Source of the DNA: DATGFK01 sp040007395
GTDB taxonomy: Bacteria > Chloroflexota > Anaerolineae > Aggregatilineales > UBA2796
DNA length: 49,480 nt
Assembly: GCA_040007395.1 (NCBI GenBank)
Contig: JBDTVG010000139.1
Span: 1-49,480, forward strand
Reading direction: 5' to 3'
Under the pieces are notes generated by a model that worked only from the letters and a program-made list of their open reading frames with translations, searched no databases and had not been told where the DNA came from. The position numbers and the translations under genes were made by a program. Below, piece by piece: positions 24,719 through 33,664 of this stretch. The first letter of the stretch is position 1, and each line of letters opens with the position of its first letter.

Positions 24719-25927
24719 ATGTTTGAAGGGCTGGAGGAAACCAATTGGCGATCACTTCGCCATTCTTATGGGTCGGCAAAGGACGTTCCTGAATTATTAA
24801 GGGCTTTTGCGGAAGCACCAGACGATGAAACCCAAGGAAAAGCATTTCACGATCTTCTCAACACTATTAACCATCAAGGTGACATCTACAGCGCAGAGGC
24901 CGCTACTGTCCCGTTCTTAATTCAACTGGTGGTCAGAGAAAACTTTTCCAAGCGTGCCTGGATTCTTGAAACTTTACTTCACCTATTGGAATCATGTGAT
25001 GCGCTGGCACAATCTAAACCGCAAATTAACATGCTCAGAGATGAATTTGCAACCTTTATCAGCATTGATCGCGGTATCCCAATATACCTATTGCTTCTCA
25101 ATGACTCTCATGACAACATTCGTGCTTTGGCAAGCAATTTATTGGCACGACTAAACAATCAGCGATGCGGCGTGCGGCTTCGTTTATGGAGAGCATCGGA
25201 GCGTGAGAAAAACCCAGCCGTTTGTGCGCTTATGATCTATGGCGTAGGAAACCTTATTGACTGGAGTTATCGCCACTGGTGGTCGAAATCCAGAGAGCAG
25301 TATTGCGGGTTATTTCTAGCATTAACTGCACCCACCGAGCCACCAATTATCCGTCTTGCGGCAGCTTTAGCTTGGATCAAGAACGGTAGGTTTTTGGGAA
25401 GCAAGGACACTGTGCCAGTAATTATTTCGCATGTACTCGGCAGCGCATTGGCATCGATAGTACAATTTGGTATGCCATCCGAGTTATTAGCACTCGATCT
25501 TGACAATCCACTGCTCAGTCCTCAAGTTATTATGGAACAACTTATTAGGGTAAGCCGCATTAAAAGAGGGGCCGAAACGCTCGCTGAAGCTTTACAAGCT
25601 GAAAATATGACTGCGGACGTGGCACATATCATTGTCCGCGAAATGCTCGATTTGGTATTTATCCGAATTGGGCTAACAGATGATTGGTCAACCTATTTGC
25701 CAGATTTTCGCACCGAACTTAGTAAAAAATATATCTACGCAAATCAAGAAAAAAGCCGTTGGCGAAATAGGTATAGCCCAGATAAGCCGCTGAGCGAACC
25801 ACAAAAGGTTGTAATTGAAGCTATCGTCAACTGTGATCTATTTTGGCAGTTACCAACTAACCTCTTTTCGTTTTTCTATGGCTTGCCTGATTCTCGCGAC
25901 GAGTTGAGGCGGCTAATTACGCCTTAG
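24719..25927 (+). CDS. Helical-repeat (HEAT-like) hypothetical protein
   Basis: 402 residues, mostly predicted helical. The opening (LRHSYGSAKDVPELLRAFAE, then NTINHQGDIYSAEAATVPFL) matches a family of HEAT-like proteins found in actinobacteria and Chloroflexi, without known function. Further helix pairs follow (RALASNLLARLNN; PPIIRLAAALAWIKNG). A strong ribosome binding site (GGAGG) is 5 bases before the ATG. It follows the AAA ATPase by 62 bases on the same strand, so they may form one unit. GC is somewhat lower than in the flanking housekeeping genes. Confidence 0.7.
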   Translation: MFEGLEETNWRSLRHSYGSAKDVPELLRAFAEAPDDETQGKAFHDLLNTINHQGDIYSAEAATVPFLIQLVVRENFSKRAWILETLLHLLESCDALAQSKPQINMLRDEFATFISIDRGIPIYLLLLNDSHDNIRALASNLLARLNNQRCGVRLRLWRASEREKNPAVCALMIYGVGNLIDWSYRHWWSKSREQYCGLFLALTAPTEPPIIRLAAALAWIKNGRFLGSKDTVPVIISHVLGSALASIVQFGMPSELLALDLDNPLLSPQVIMEQLIRVSRIKRGAETLAEALQAENMTADVAHIIVREMLDLVFIRIGLTDDWSTYLPDFRTELSKKYIYANQEKSRWRNRYSPDKPLSEPQKVVIEAIVNCDLFWQLPTNLFSFFYGLPDSRDELRRLITP

Positions 25928-25973
25928 CCGCCATTGTTGCAGTGGTATCAAAACTCCCGACTCTACAGAGAAC

Positions 25974-26864
25974 ATGATAAGGATTGCAATGGTCAGCGTA
26001 GATAATACTGGGATTACGCTTCTCACGTTGACCTTGCATTGGTCGGCGCTATTTGCCGTACTCGGCGTGTGGATCGCGGCGGAAGTGGCTGCACGGCTAG
26101 CAACTCGTGACAGGCAAAATCCTGCACATGTGTGGCGCGGATTGGTGTGGGTTGTCCTGTGTGGCTTGATTGGCGGACGACTGTGGTTTGTGTTGTTCCC
26201 ACCCGATTCGGTGGTGGACAATGGGTTAACGGCGGTCTGGCTCCTATCGCACTTTTTCGACCTCAATCAAGGGGCGGTGGCGCTCTGGGTTGGCGGGTTA
26301 GGGCTGATCGGCGCGATGATTGGCGGGGTCATCGGGTTGTTGATCTACACGCGCCGTCGCAAACTGCCCTTCCTCTACTGGCTGGATCTGGCGGCGATTG
26401 TGCTGCCACTGGCACAAGCCATTGGACGCTTGGGCAACGGAGCCAATCAAGACTTGTATGGCCCGCCCACCAATTTATTCTGGGGAATGCTGGTCAGTGA
26501 CAAAGCACAGCGCGTCGGCCCATACCGCGATCTGACCCGCTATCCACTGGATACCACCCGCTTTCATCCGGTCTATTTCTATGAAATGATCCTTCTGGCA
26601 GCGATCTTTGTAGTATTGTTGACGATCTTTGTGCGTTATCGAGAGCGTTTTGGCGCAGGCGATATAGTCCTGTTATACGTTACGTCATATGGAATGGGTC
26701 GCTTTCTGCTAGAATTCCTAAGAGTCAATGTTTCGCATATGGGCAATCTCAATATCTCGCAGGCAGTAATCGGGCTAGCTGCCCTTGCGGCACTGATTGT
26801 GCTGCTCCGCCGAGCCAACGTTAACCGCCCGTTCCGTCAAAAACCAGAGGAAAACTCCCAATGA
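25974..26864 (+). CDS. lgt: Prolipoprotein diacylglyceryl transferase
   Basis: Inner-membrane enzyme that moves diacylglyceryl from phosphatidylglycerol to the lipobox cysteine of prolipoproteins. 296 residues with about seven membrane segments. The signature is AIGRLGNGANQDLYGPPT (arginine of the G-R-x-G-N motif kept), and HPVYFYEM and GDIVLLYVTSYGMGRFLLEF fit the family. The conserved histidine of the SxHGG motif in the third membrane segment is replaced: here the region reads ALWVGGLGLIGAM. Its last bases overlap the ABC ATPase start (ATGA), so they are co-transcribed. Confidence 0.9.
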   Translation: MIRIAMVSVDNTGITLLTLTLHWSALFAVLGVWIAAEVAARLATRDRQNPAHVWRGLVWVVLCGLIGGRLWFVLFPPDSVVDNGLTAVWLLSHFFDLNQGAVALWVGGLGLIGAMIGGVIGLLIYTRRRKLPFLYWLDLAAIVLPLAQAIGRLGNGANQDLYGPPTNLFWGMLVSDKAQRVGPYRDLTRYPLDTTRFHPVYFYEMILLAAIFVVLLTIFVRYRERFGAGDIVLLYVTSYGMGRFLLEFLRVNVSHMGNLNISQAVIGLAALAALIVLLRRANVNRPFRQKPEENSQ

Positions 26865-27796
26865 TCGAAGCCGAGGGTTTAACTAAAGATTTCAAAGACT
26901 TTCGCGCCGTAGACAATATCACCTTCAAAGTTGACACCGGGAAAGTCCTTGCCGTGCTAGGGCCAAATGGTGCAGGCAAGACAACTACCGTGCGGATGTT
27001 AACCTCGATTCTCAAACCATCCGCTGGATGGGCACGTATCGCCGGATACGATGTCGTGACTCATCCCGAACAAGTTCGCGCTCATGTTGGCGTGCTGACC
27101 GAACAACATGGCCTCTATGAACGTATGAAAGCTATCGAGTATCTGGACTTTTTCGGGCAGGTCTACGGGCTTTCCCCGGCAGAGCGCCGCAAACGTTCGC
27201 TGGATCTGCTTGAGCGATTCGGGCTTACTGAGGCCAGCAACCGCCGTGTCGGTGATTACTCTAAGGGTATGAAGCAAAAGTTAGCGCTAGTGCGGGCTAT
27301 GCTGCACAATCCGACCGTGCTGCTGCTCGATGAACCAACTTCCGCGATGGACCCTCAAAGCGCTAAACAAGTGCGCGATGCGATTATCGAATTACAAGGC
27401 GATCAGCGCACAATTATCTTAACGACCCACAATCTGACAGAAGCGCAAAGCCTTGCCGACACAATTGCTGTGATCCGGCATGGGCGCATCATCGCGATGG
27501 GGACATTTGCCGAACTATCGCAGCGTTTTGTCGGCAACCCTCTAATGGAACTGACACTTGTCAAGCCGCTAAACGGTGTCGCCAAAGACCTGACTGAGAT
27601 GGTCGAGATCGTCGAGACGGGCGACGATTGGTTACGTTACCGTACCGCCGACCCGCGCACTACTAACCCAACGGTGCTGCACAAGCTGGCAGAACATGGC
27701 GTTGAGGTCATCACCTTGAGCGAAATACGGCAAAATTTGGAAGCAGTCTATCTGCAAATTGTCGAAGACGATGAGAAAACACGAGGGCATAACTAA
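26861..27796 (+). CDS. ABC transporter ATP-binding protein (CcmA/NatA type)
   Basis: ATPase of an exporter, 311 residues. Walker A VLGPNGAGKTTTVRML near residue 35, Q-loop in VGVLTEQHGLYERM, signature DYSKGMKQKLALVRAM near 140, Walker B VLLLDEPTSAMDP and switch TTHNLTEA. The C-terminal 80 residues are the extension found in drug and sodium exporters of the NatA type. Pairs with the permease 2 bases downstream. Confidence 0.93.
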   Translation: MIEAEGLTKDFKDFRAVDNITFKVDTGKVLAVLGPNGAGKTTTVRMLTSILKPSAGWARIAGYDVVTHPEQVRAHVGVLTEQHGLYERMKAIEYLDFFGQVYGLSPAERRKRSLDLLERFGLTEASNRRVGDYSKGMKQKLALVRAMLHNPTVLLLDEPTSAMDPQSAKQVRDAIIELQGDQRTIILTTHNLTEAQSLADTIAVIRHGRIIAMGTFAELSQRFVGNPLMELTLVKPLNGVAKDLTEMVEIVETGDDWLRYRTADPRTTNPTVLHKLAEHGVEVITLSEIRQNLEAVYLQIVEDDEKTRGHN

Positions 27797-27798
27797 GC

Positions 27799-29310
27799 AT
27801 GTCAACTACAATTACTGATAGCTCGATTCCGGCTGGTGTTAACACTGGCTTCCACATCGAAGGCCACCGTCTTGGTGAGACATTCCGCAACGCCTTGATT
27901 GTGACCCGCCGCGAAGTGCGCGACAGCTTCCGTGACTGGCGCATCATGGCTCCGATCTTTGCGCTGACTCTGGTCTTTCCGCTGCTTGCCAATAACATGA
28001 CAGCCCTATTCACCAACTTTTTCGAGCGCAACGGTGCAGCCCCACTGATCGATAACTTCTTGCCACTCCTGCCGATGATCGTCGGATTTTTCCCCGTGTC
28101 GATCTCGCTGGTCATTGCACTGGAAACTTTCGTCGGTGAAAAAGAACGGCGCAGTCTGGAACCGCTGCTCTCTACCCCACTGACAAACACCGAACTATAT
28201 GTCGGCAAAGCCTTCGCCGCGATGATCCCGCCGCTGTTGGCAAGCTATCTTGGCATCGCGATCTATTTGGGCGGGCTGATCTTTGGGGCGCAGCAATGGC
28301 GGCCTGAGCCAGAGTTGATCCTGCAAATTTTGTGCCTGACAACATCGCAAGCCCTAATCATGGTGACTGGCGCAGTGGTGGTATCTAGCCAGACTACTTC
28401 GACTCGTGCCGCCAATTTACTGGCGAGCTTTATCATTATCCCGATCTCGATACTGGTCATGCTCGAAAGCTTTATCATGGTCACAAACAATCGCTATGTA
28501 CTGTGGTATATCGTGATCGGTCTGGTCGTTGCCGATGTGATGTTGTTCGGCATGGGCGCACGGCTGTTCAACCGCGAAGAATTGCTAGGTAGTTCCGTTG
28601 ATGAGATCAATTTGAAGTGGGCGTGGAAGGTGTTTTGGACACAATTTCGCGGCGGCCCAGAGATTAAGACTCCGATAGATTGGTATCGCTACTGTGTGCT
28701 GCCGGTGATTCCCAAACTACGCGGCGCAATGGTGGTTGTGGCAATTAGCATTGTAGGGGCGTTCATCGGCGGCTATTTGATCGCACAGGCGCGGCCTGAT
28801 CTGCGTATCCCATTTCCCGCGAACACGAATACTGCGGAAGTAGCAACCAATCTAAACTTGGTTCTCCAGCGGTTAGGCGCACGTCCTAATGATCTGGTCA
28901 TTGCCGCCGTCCTGCAAAATGGTCGGGTGCTGCTCGGCGCGACGATTTTGGCAATCTTCAGTTTTGGTGTGATGGGAGTCATTTTCGCGATTGTTCCCTT
29001 TGGCATTCTAGGATTTCTGCTGGCTCATCCGGCGATCTCCTCTTTGGGCATGGGGACATTGGCGGCAGCGGTAGTCCCGCATAGCCTGATCGAAGTTCCA
29101 GCAGCGATCATTGCGGTAGCGGCAGCCGTGCGGCTAGGCGCAATCGTCACACGGCCTCCAAAAGGGGAAGGAATCTGGGATGCGTGGCTGCAGGCGCTGG
29201 CGGATACCATCAAAGTGGGGATCGGCATCGTACTACCCCTATTGATTATCGCCGCGATTATCGAAGTTTATGTTACGCCGCATATCGTCCAGATGACGCT
29301 CGGCGGTTAA
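27799..29310 (+). CDS. ABC-2 type transporter permease
   Basis: Membrane subunit of 503 residues with about ten to eleven hydrophobic segments. It has the ABC-2 hallmark of the NatB/CcmB type: after the first segment comes SLVIALETFVGEKERRSLEP, followed by LLSTPLTNTELYVGKAFAA. A second cluster of segments at 310-500 contains a stretch resembling the stage II sporulation M family (GVIFAIVPFGILGF, VVPHSLIEVPAAI), suggesting a fusion of an ABC-2 and a SpoIIM-like membrane domain. Cargo unknown. Confidence 0.85.
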   Translation: MSTTITDSSIPAGVNTGFHIEGHRLGETFRNALIVTRREVRDSFRDWRIMAPIFALTLVFPLLANNMTALFTNFFERNGAAPLIDNFLPLLPMIVGFFPVSISLVIALETFVGEKERRSLEPLLSTPLTNTELYVGKAFAAMIPPLLASYLGIAIYLGGLIFGAQQWRPEPELILQILCLTTSQALIMVTGAVVVSSQTTSTRAANLLASFIIIPISILVMLESFIMVTNNRYVLWYIVIGLVVADVMLFGMGARLFNREELLGSSVDEINLKWAWKVFWTQFRGGPEIKTPIDWYRYCVLPVIPKLRGAMVVVAISIVGAFIGGYLIAQARPDLRIPFPANTNTAEVATNLNLVLQRLGARPNDLVIAAVLQNGRVLLGATILAIFSFGVMGVIFAIVPFGILGFLLAHPAISSLGMGTLAAAVVPHSLIEVPAAIIAVAAAVRLGAIVTRPPKGEGIWDAWLQALADTIKVGIGIVLPLLIIAAIIEVYVTPHIVQMTLGG

Positions 29311-29324
29311 AGGTCGCTGCTGCT

Positions 29325-29373
29325 CATGCCCTTACAGCGACCATTGAGTGGGTTCAATCGCTGTAGGGGCATG
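29325..29373 (+). terminator. Long hairpin terminator after the lgt-ABC operon
   Basis: CATGCCCTTACAGCG (29325-29339) pairs with CGCTGTAGGGGCATG (29359-29373), 14 of 15 positions with the other a G-U pair. An inner ATTGA/TCAAT pairing shortens the loop. It starts 14 bases after the permease stop. No strong U-run follows, so it may instead be a hairpin-type repeat, but position and strength favour a transcription end. Confidence 0.6.
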
Positions 29374-29509
29374 ACGATCTACCCAAAAAGTTTATGCAAA
29401 TCGGTTAGATCCTGCTGATCTTGCGTATGCTTTGTGTTCGTCTAATTTTCCAACCTGCCGCATAATGATTGAATATTGCGAAGCTATTGCCCCAAGAGAT
29501 TTTTATTAA

Positions 29510-30472
29510 ATGAAAACATTGATTATTTTGAACCCTCATGCTGGCAGCGGACGCGCTGGCAAGCTGTGGAGCAAGATCGAGCCGCTGCTATGGCAAGAAC
29601 TTGGTGAACTCGTCGTCGCCGTCACCCAAAAACCCGGAGATGTCGCACAGCATCTTGAGAAAGCTCATGACGTAGGACTCACACGGGTCATCGCGATTGG
29701 CGGCGACGGCACGAACCACGCACTTATCAATGAAATGGTGCGGATCAATCGTCACTATCCCGATGACCCGCCCATGACATTCGGCAACCTTCCAATTGGT
29801 ACGGGGCAGGATTGGTCGCGTAGTCTCGGTGTGCCGCAAAGTCCTGTTGAAGCGGTGGCTTGGATCAAAGCCGCGCAGTCGGTGCCGCTAGATGTAGGAC
29901 AGCTTACGCTAGACGACGCGAGCGCTGACCCAAATAATGATAACCAGAACCGCCAAAGGAATTTCCTGAATATTGCTAGTGTCGGCATCAGCGGTATGAT
30001 CACGGAGCGTGTGAATCACATCCGAGTACGCCGTCCTTGGACGTTCTACCAGAAGACACTTGAGGCGCTGCTAGCCTATCGCCCGCCGCATATGCGCGTC
30101 CGCCTTGACGGCAAGCTGTGGTACGAGGGCACGGCTTATATCTGTGCCGTCGCTAACGGACGAACCTTTGGACATGGTATGTTTATCGCACCCAACGCCT
30201 TGTATGACGATGGGTTGTTTGATGTCATCTTGATCGAAGGTGTTCCCCGACTTGAAGCCGTCATCGCTTTGAATACAATTTATAGTGGCAATCATCTCAA
30301 ACGCAGCGACGTTCATGCAGCACGCGCCCAAACCGTCGAGATTGAAGCAGGCGGCACACCGCTTGGTATGGAACTTGATGGCGAACATTCCAGTGGGCAG
30401 GTACTACGCTTTGAAGTACTGCCCCACATTTTGAAGACGCTGGCATCTCCAGCAATACTATCGGCAACTTGA
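29510..30472 (+). CDS. Diacylglycerol/lipid kinase family protein (DAGK, YegS/BmrU-like)
   Basis: Lipid kinase of 320 residues. The DAGK catalytic domain starts LIILNPHAGSGRAGKLW, with the ATP-binding AIGGDGTNHALINEM near residue 62 and LPIGTGQDWSRSLG near 95. The C-terminal beta-rich domain includes GHGMFIAPNALYDDGLFDVI, and ends with the substrate-side MELDGE. Likely phosphorylates diacylglycerol or a related lipid. It may be co-transcribed with ybaK 18 bases downstream. Confidence 0.9.
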   Translation: MKTLIILNPHAGSGRAGKLWSKIEPLLWQELGELVVAVTQKPGDVAQHLEKAHDVGLTRVIAIGGDGTNHALINEMVRINRHYPDDPPMTFGNLPIGTGQDWSRSLGVPQSPVEAVAWIKAAQSVPLDVGQLTLDDASADPNNDNQNRQRNFLNIASVGISGMITERVNHIRVRRPWTFYQKTLEALLAYRPPHMRVRLDGKLWYEGTAYICAVANGRTFGHGMFIAPNALYDDGLFDVILIEGVPRLEAVIALNTIYSGNHLKRSDVHAARAQTVEIEAGGTPLGMELDGEHSSGQVLRFEVLPHILKTLASPAILSAT

Positions 30473-30490
30473 GGCGACTATAACGACCTA

Positions 30491-30976
30491 ATGACAGCTA
30501 AGCTTAACTCGATGCGACTGTTGGATACCCACAAAGTGGCCTACGCTGTGCAGACCTACGATCCTGACATTCATGATGCGACGGAAGCCGCCCAAGCGAT
30601 GGGATTTCCGGCGGCACAGGTCTTCAAAACGCTGGTGGTCGAACGAACCAGCGGTAAACCTGTACTGGTGATGATTCCATCGGATGCACATCTCGATCTC
30701 AAAAAGTTCGCGGCGGCAATTGGTGAGAAGAAGGTCAGCATGGCCTCACACGCTAGCGCCGAATCTCTTACTGGGTTGAAAGTCGGCGGAATCGGCGCGT
30801 TAGCACTGACTCAGAAACATTGGTCGGTCTACCTCGACCAATCAGCTTCAACGCTGGAAACTATCTGTGTCAGCGCCGGACAACGTGGAGTCAACCTGCG
30901 GATTCCCGTTACCGATCTGATCCGTGTACTCAATGCTGAACTTGTTGAGGCCAGCACCGCTACCCCCCAATCCTAA
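30491..30976 (+). CDS. ybaK: Cys-tRNA deacylase YbaK/EbsC family
   Basis: Editing enzyme of 161 residues that hydrolyses misacylated Cys-tRNA(Pro) or Cys-tRNA(Cys). Family pattern: MRLLDTHKVAYAVQTY near the start, FPAAQVFKTLVVE, the catalytic lysine region LDLKKFAAAIGEKKVSMAS, and LKVGGIGALALTQKHW. A later ATG (30512, MRLLDTH) matches the usual family start equally well; the ribosome binding site does not decide. Confidence 0.9.
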   Translation: MTAKLNSMRLLDTHKVAYAVQTYDPDIHDATEAAQAMGFPAAQVFKTLVVERTSGKPVLVMIPSDAHLDLKKFAAAIGEKKVSMASHASAESLTGLKVGGIGALALTQKHWSVYLDQSASTLETICVSAGQRGVNLRIPVTDLIRVLNAELVEASTATPQS

Positions 30977-31243
30977 ATTTGATACAGATTTGATCGATCT
31001 CGACAGATCCAATATCAACTCCCAGAACGTAGAGAGAATGTTGGATAGCAACTTTCCGCTTTTTTCATAAACAATAAATTGTTATTACTCCAAATTTGAC
31101 CTTACCCAGTATGATGGGGGTAGGAAATGTTTGTGTAGAAATCCCTTCTACACGGAAGATTTTGGTGTAATGGCACTTTGCGTGCATGAACGGCGACTGG
31201 ATGCTTTTCAATAACTTTTCTTATGTTTCAGGAGGATTTAACC
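30977..31243 (+). promoter_or_regulatory. Promoter and leader region of the secreted repeat protein gene
   Basis: Contains a perfect hairpin GTGTAGAA/TTCTACAC (31133-31140 and 31146-31153, 5-base loop) and a small dyad AACAAT-AA-ATTGTT at 31070-31083. Both may serve regulation of the strongly initiated gene behind it: AGGAGG precedes its GTG. No convincing -35/-10 pair with normal spacing was found. Confidence 0.4.
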
Positions 31244-32632
31244 GTGTTGTCCAGAAAAATAGTGAGTTTCCTTTCGATCATAGCGTTTGCATTAGCATTT
31301 GCGCCGCGTGCCGTACAAGCCCAAACTGAAGATGCCGTTACCGCTCCCGATCAAGTAATCATTGGTGGTGTCGTCGTTATTGCTAAAGTTTCCGCTAAAG
31401 TCGCAGGGTTCATGGTAATCCATGCCACCAGCGATGGTGCGCCTGTTATCGGTCACACCTACGTTCATGCTGGCGAAAACGATAACGTTGCGGTCAGCAT
31501 CGACATGGGCAAAGCCACCCCCACTTTGCTAGCGATGCTGCATGTTGATGCGGGCAAACCGGGTGTCTACGAATTCCCCGGTCCCGATGCACCCGTCATC
31601 GGCGCTGACCAAAAACCCGTTAGCCCCGAATTCAAGGTGATCGGTACGGATGTCGATGACCAGCTTCTCAACGGCAAAACTGTGACCATTGGCAAGATCA
31701 TCGCTCAAGACAACGGCTGGATTGCGATCCATACTAGCGCAAACGGCTTCCCAGTAATCGGTACAGCACCCATTAAGGCTGGTATCAACGAAGATGTCAA
31801 AGTAGATATTGACCCCACCAAAGCCACCGACAAAATGACCGCGATGATCCATATCGACGCGGGTGAGAAGGGCAAATATGAGTTCCCCGGCCCCGACGCG
31901 CCAGCCAGCCTCAACAAGGCTATCAGCAATGAACCCTTCTGGATCACCGATCATGTGCGTACTCTGACACAGCTTTCCGATGGCAAGACCGTGACAGTTC
32001 CCTACGCCCTCGCCAAGCAAGACGGCTGGATGGCGATCCATTCAACGGCGGCGGGCTTCCCAGTCATTGGTTTCGCGCCGATCAAGAAGGGTCTGAATGA
32101 GGGTGTCGAAGTCACGATTAAAGATCCTAAGACCCTGACTCCAACCGTGCTAGCTATGCTGCACATTGACGCTGGCAAGATCGGCACTTATGAATTCCCC
32201 GGCCCCGATGCGCCTGTAATGGGTGCTGACGGTAAGCCTGTTGCCCCCATGATGCTAGTCATGCAAGGTGTACTGGTTCAGGATCAGACGGCTGACGCGA
32301 TCACAAAGCAAGGCGGCGTAATGGTCAAGGCTGTCGTAGCAGAAAAGAACGGCTGGATCGTAATCCATTCAGGCGCTTCTGGCTCCCCGGTTCTGGGCGA
32401 AGCCTATGTCACGGCAGGCGCAAATGACAATATTTTGGTTCCGGTCAAGGAAGGTATAACTCCGACTATCACCGCTATGCTGCATGTTGACGCAGGCAAA
32501 GCCGGTGTCTACGAATTCCCCGGCCCCGACGCGCCTGTAATGGGTACTGACGGCAAGATCATCAACCCACCCATTAAGACTGGTGCGGCGGCCCCAGCAG
32601 CCCCGGCAGCAGTCGCCACAGTGAATAAGTAA
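31244..32632 (+). CDS. Secreted protein with four tandem repeats (DUF7282-like)
   Basis: Predicted exported protein of 462 residues, start GTG 31244 with AGGAGG 8 bases before. A signal peptide (IVSFLSIIAFALAFAPRAVQ) ends at about AQA. Four repeats of about 100-107 residues follow, each with GW-x-x-IH ... GxPVxG ... AMLHVDAGKxGxYEFPGPDA; at DNA level the FPGPDA codons recur every 309-321 bases. No catalytic motif and no transmembrane anchor are visible; an alanine/proline tail closes it. The pattern resembles DUF7282 domains of unknown role, which occur in exported archaeal and bacterial proteins. A surface or matrix role is a guess. Confidence 0.8.
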   Translation: MLSRKIVSFLSIIAFALAFAPRAVQAQTEDAVTAPDQVIIGGVVVIAKVSAKVAGFMVIHATSDGAPVIGHTYVHAGENDNVAVSIDMGKATPTLLAMLHVDAGKPGVYEFPGPDAPVIGADQKPVSPEFKVIGTDVDDQLLNGKTVTIGKIIAQDNGWIAIHTSANGFPVIGTAPIKAGINEDVKVDIDPTKATDKMTAMIHIDAGEKGKYEFPGPDAPASLNKAISNEPFWITDHVRTLTQLSDGKTVTVPYALAKQDGWMAIHSTAAGFPVIGFAPIKKGLNEGVEVTIKDPKTLTPTVLAMLHIDAGKIGTYEFPGPDAPVMGADGKPVAPMMLVMQGVLVQDQTADAITKQGGVMVKAVVAEKNGWIVIHSGASGSPVLGEAYVTAGANDNILVPVKEGITPTITAMLHVDAGKAGVYEFPGPDAPVMGTDGKIINPPIKTGAAAPAAPAAVATVNK

Positions 32633-32647
32633 GTAAGATTTACGGTA

Positions 32648-32675
32648 GGGCGATATGGTACGAACCATATCGCCC
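32648..32675 (+). terminator. Strong hairpin after the repeat protein gene
   Basis: GGGCGATATGGT (32648-32659) and ACCATATCGCCC (32664-32675) form a perfect 12-bp stem with a 4-base loop; an outer GTAAGAT/ATCTTAC pair can extend it. It begins 15 bases past the stop codon. A real U-run is missing, but position and stem strength support a terminator. Confidence 0.7.
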
Positions 32676-32841
32676 ATCTTACCTTCGACTGTCCCTACTG
32701 ACTAATCCCTCTGATAGTATTTTATCAAACCGCCTCAAGTTGAATTATTTCTGCGAAAATCTCAGCAGATTCAAACGATCTGTTGACGTGCTTCGTGCTA
32801 TGCTATAGCTTCGACAGGATGATTTATGGAGCGTCGTCACG

Positions 32842-33621
32842 TTGGTTCGAGCAGTACATCGCCTTTGGGTGCGTTTTTTGCCGCTACAACTCGTCTTAAT
32901 CGTCGGGGCAATCGGCTTGACGGCAGGTTTGCTTGGTACGATGTCGCTGCTGCTGCTACGCGGGAATATACAAGCCGCGCCTCTCGCTTCTGCTAATCGT
33001 AGTGCCGAGGTTCCAGCATTCGACCCGGATCAATTGGGTGTGGTCTTTACACCTGAAGTCCAATATTGGGCACCGAAAATCAAGGCATGGGCCAAGCAGT
33101 ATAACGTTGATCCCAACATGCTAGCGACGGTGATTCAGATCGAAAGCTGCGGGGATTATCTTGCCGGATCGGGGGCAGGCGCACAGGGCTTGTTTCAGGT
33201 CATGCCAGATCATTTTGCCGATGGGGAAGACGAACACGATCCAAACACCAATGCCCGCGCTGGCATCACCTATCTAAAAGGCGGTCTGGAATTGGCAGAC
33301 GGGCATATCGGGCTGGCAATGGCGGGTTATAATGGTGGCTGGGGAGTCATTGATCGCGGTTGGGGCGGCTGGTATCAGGAAACCCGTTTATACTATGTGT
33401 GGGGTAGCCAGATCTACTTAGATGCTATTCATGGGAAAACGACTGCACAAAGCAGCGCGTTGCAGAATTGGCTAAATTCCGGCGGTTCGCGTTTGTGCGC
33501 TCAGGCCGCAGCACGGATCGCCACACCGACACCGGGTTCGGCACAACCAACAGCAGCGGTGCCAGCAGTACAACCGATCCAACCAATACAGCCAACGATT
33601 GTGATTTTGCCGCCCCAATAG
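32842..33621 (+). CDS. Lytic transglycosylase (SLT domain), membrane-anchored
   Basis: Peptidoglycan-cleaving enzyme of 259 residues. A single N-terminal membrane segment (LQLVLIVGAIGLTAGLLGTM) precedes the SLT domain at about 75-190. The catalytic glutamate is in ATVIQIESCGDYLAGSGAGA, followed by GLFQVMPDHF and MAGYNGGWG. A Pro/Gln-rich tail ends the protein. The start is a TTG at 32842 with GGAG about 10 bases before; no better in-frame start exists. Likely acts outside the membrane on glycan strands. Confidence 0.87.
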   Translation: MVRAVHRLWVRFLPLQLVLIVGAIGLTAGLLGTMSLLLLRGNIQAAPLASANRSAEVPAFDPDQLGVVFTPEVQYWAPKIKAWAKQYNVDPNMLATVIQIESCGDYLAGSGAGAQGLFQVMPDHFADGEDEHDPNTNARAGITYLKGGLELADGHIGLAMAGYNGGWGVIDRGWGGWYQETRLYYVWGSQIYLDAIHGKTTAQSSALQNWLNSGGSRLCAQAAARIATPTPGSAQPTAAVPAVQPIQPIQPTIVILPPQ

Positions 33622-33664
33622 ATCTAATTTGCCCATATTTCACTCGCCAACAGGAAATAAATTT

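Noticed and set aside
31070..31115. Standard -35/-10 promoter before the repeat protein (TTGACC and TATGAT)
   Set aside because: The two boxes are only about 8 bases apart, far less than the usual 16-18.
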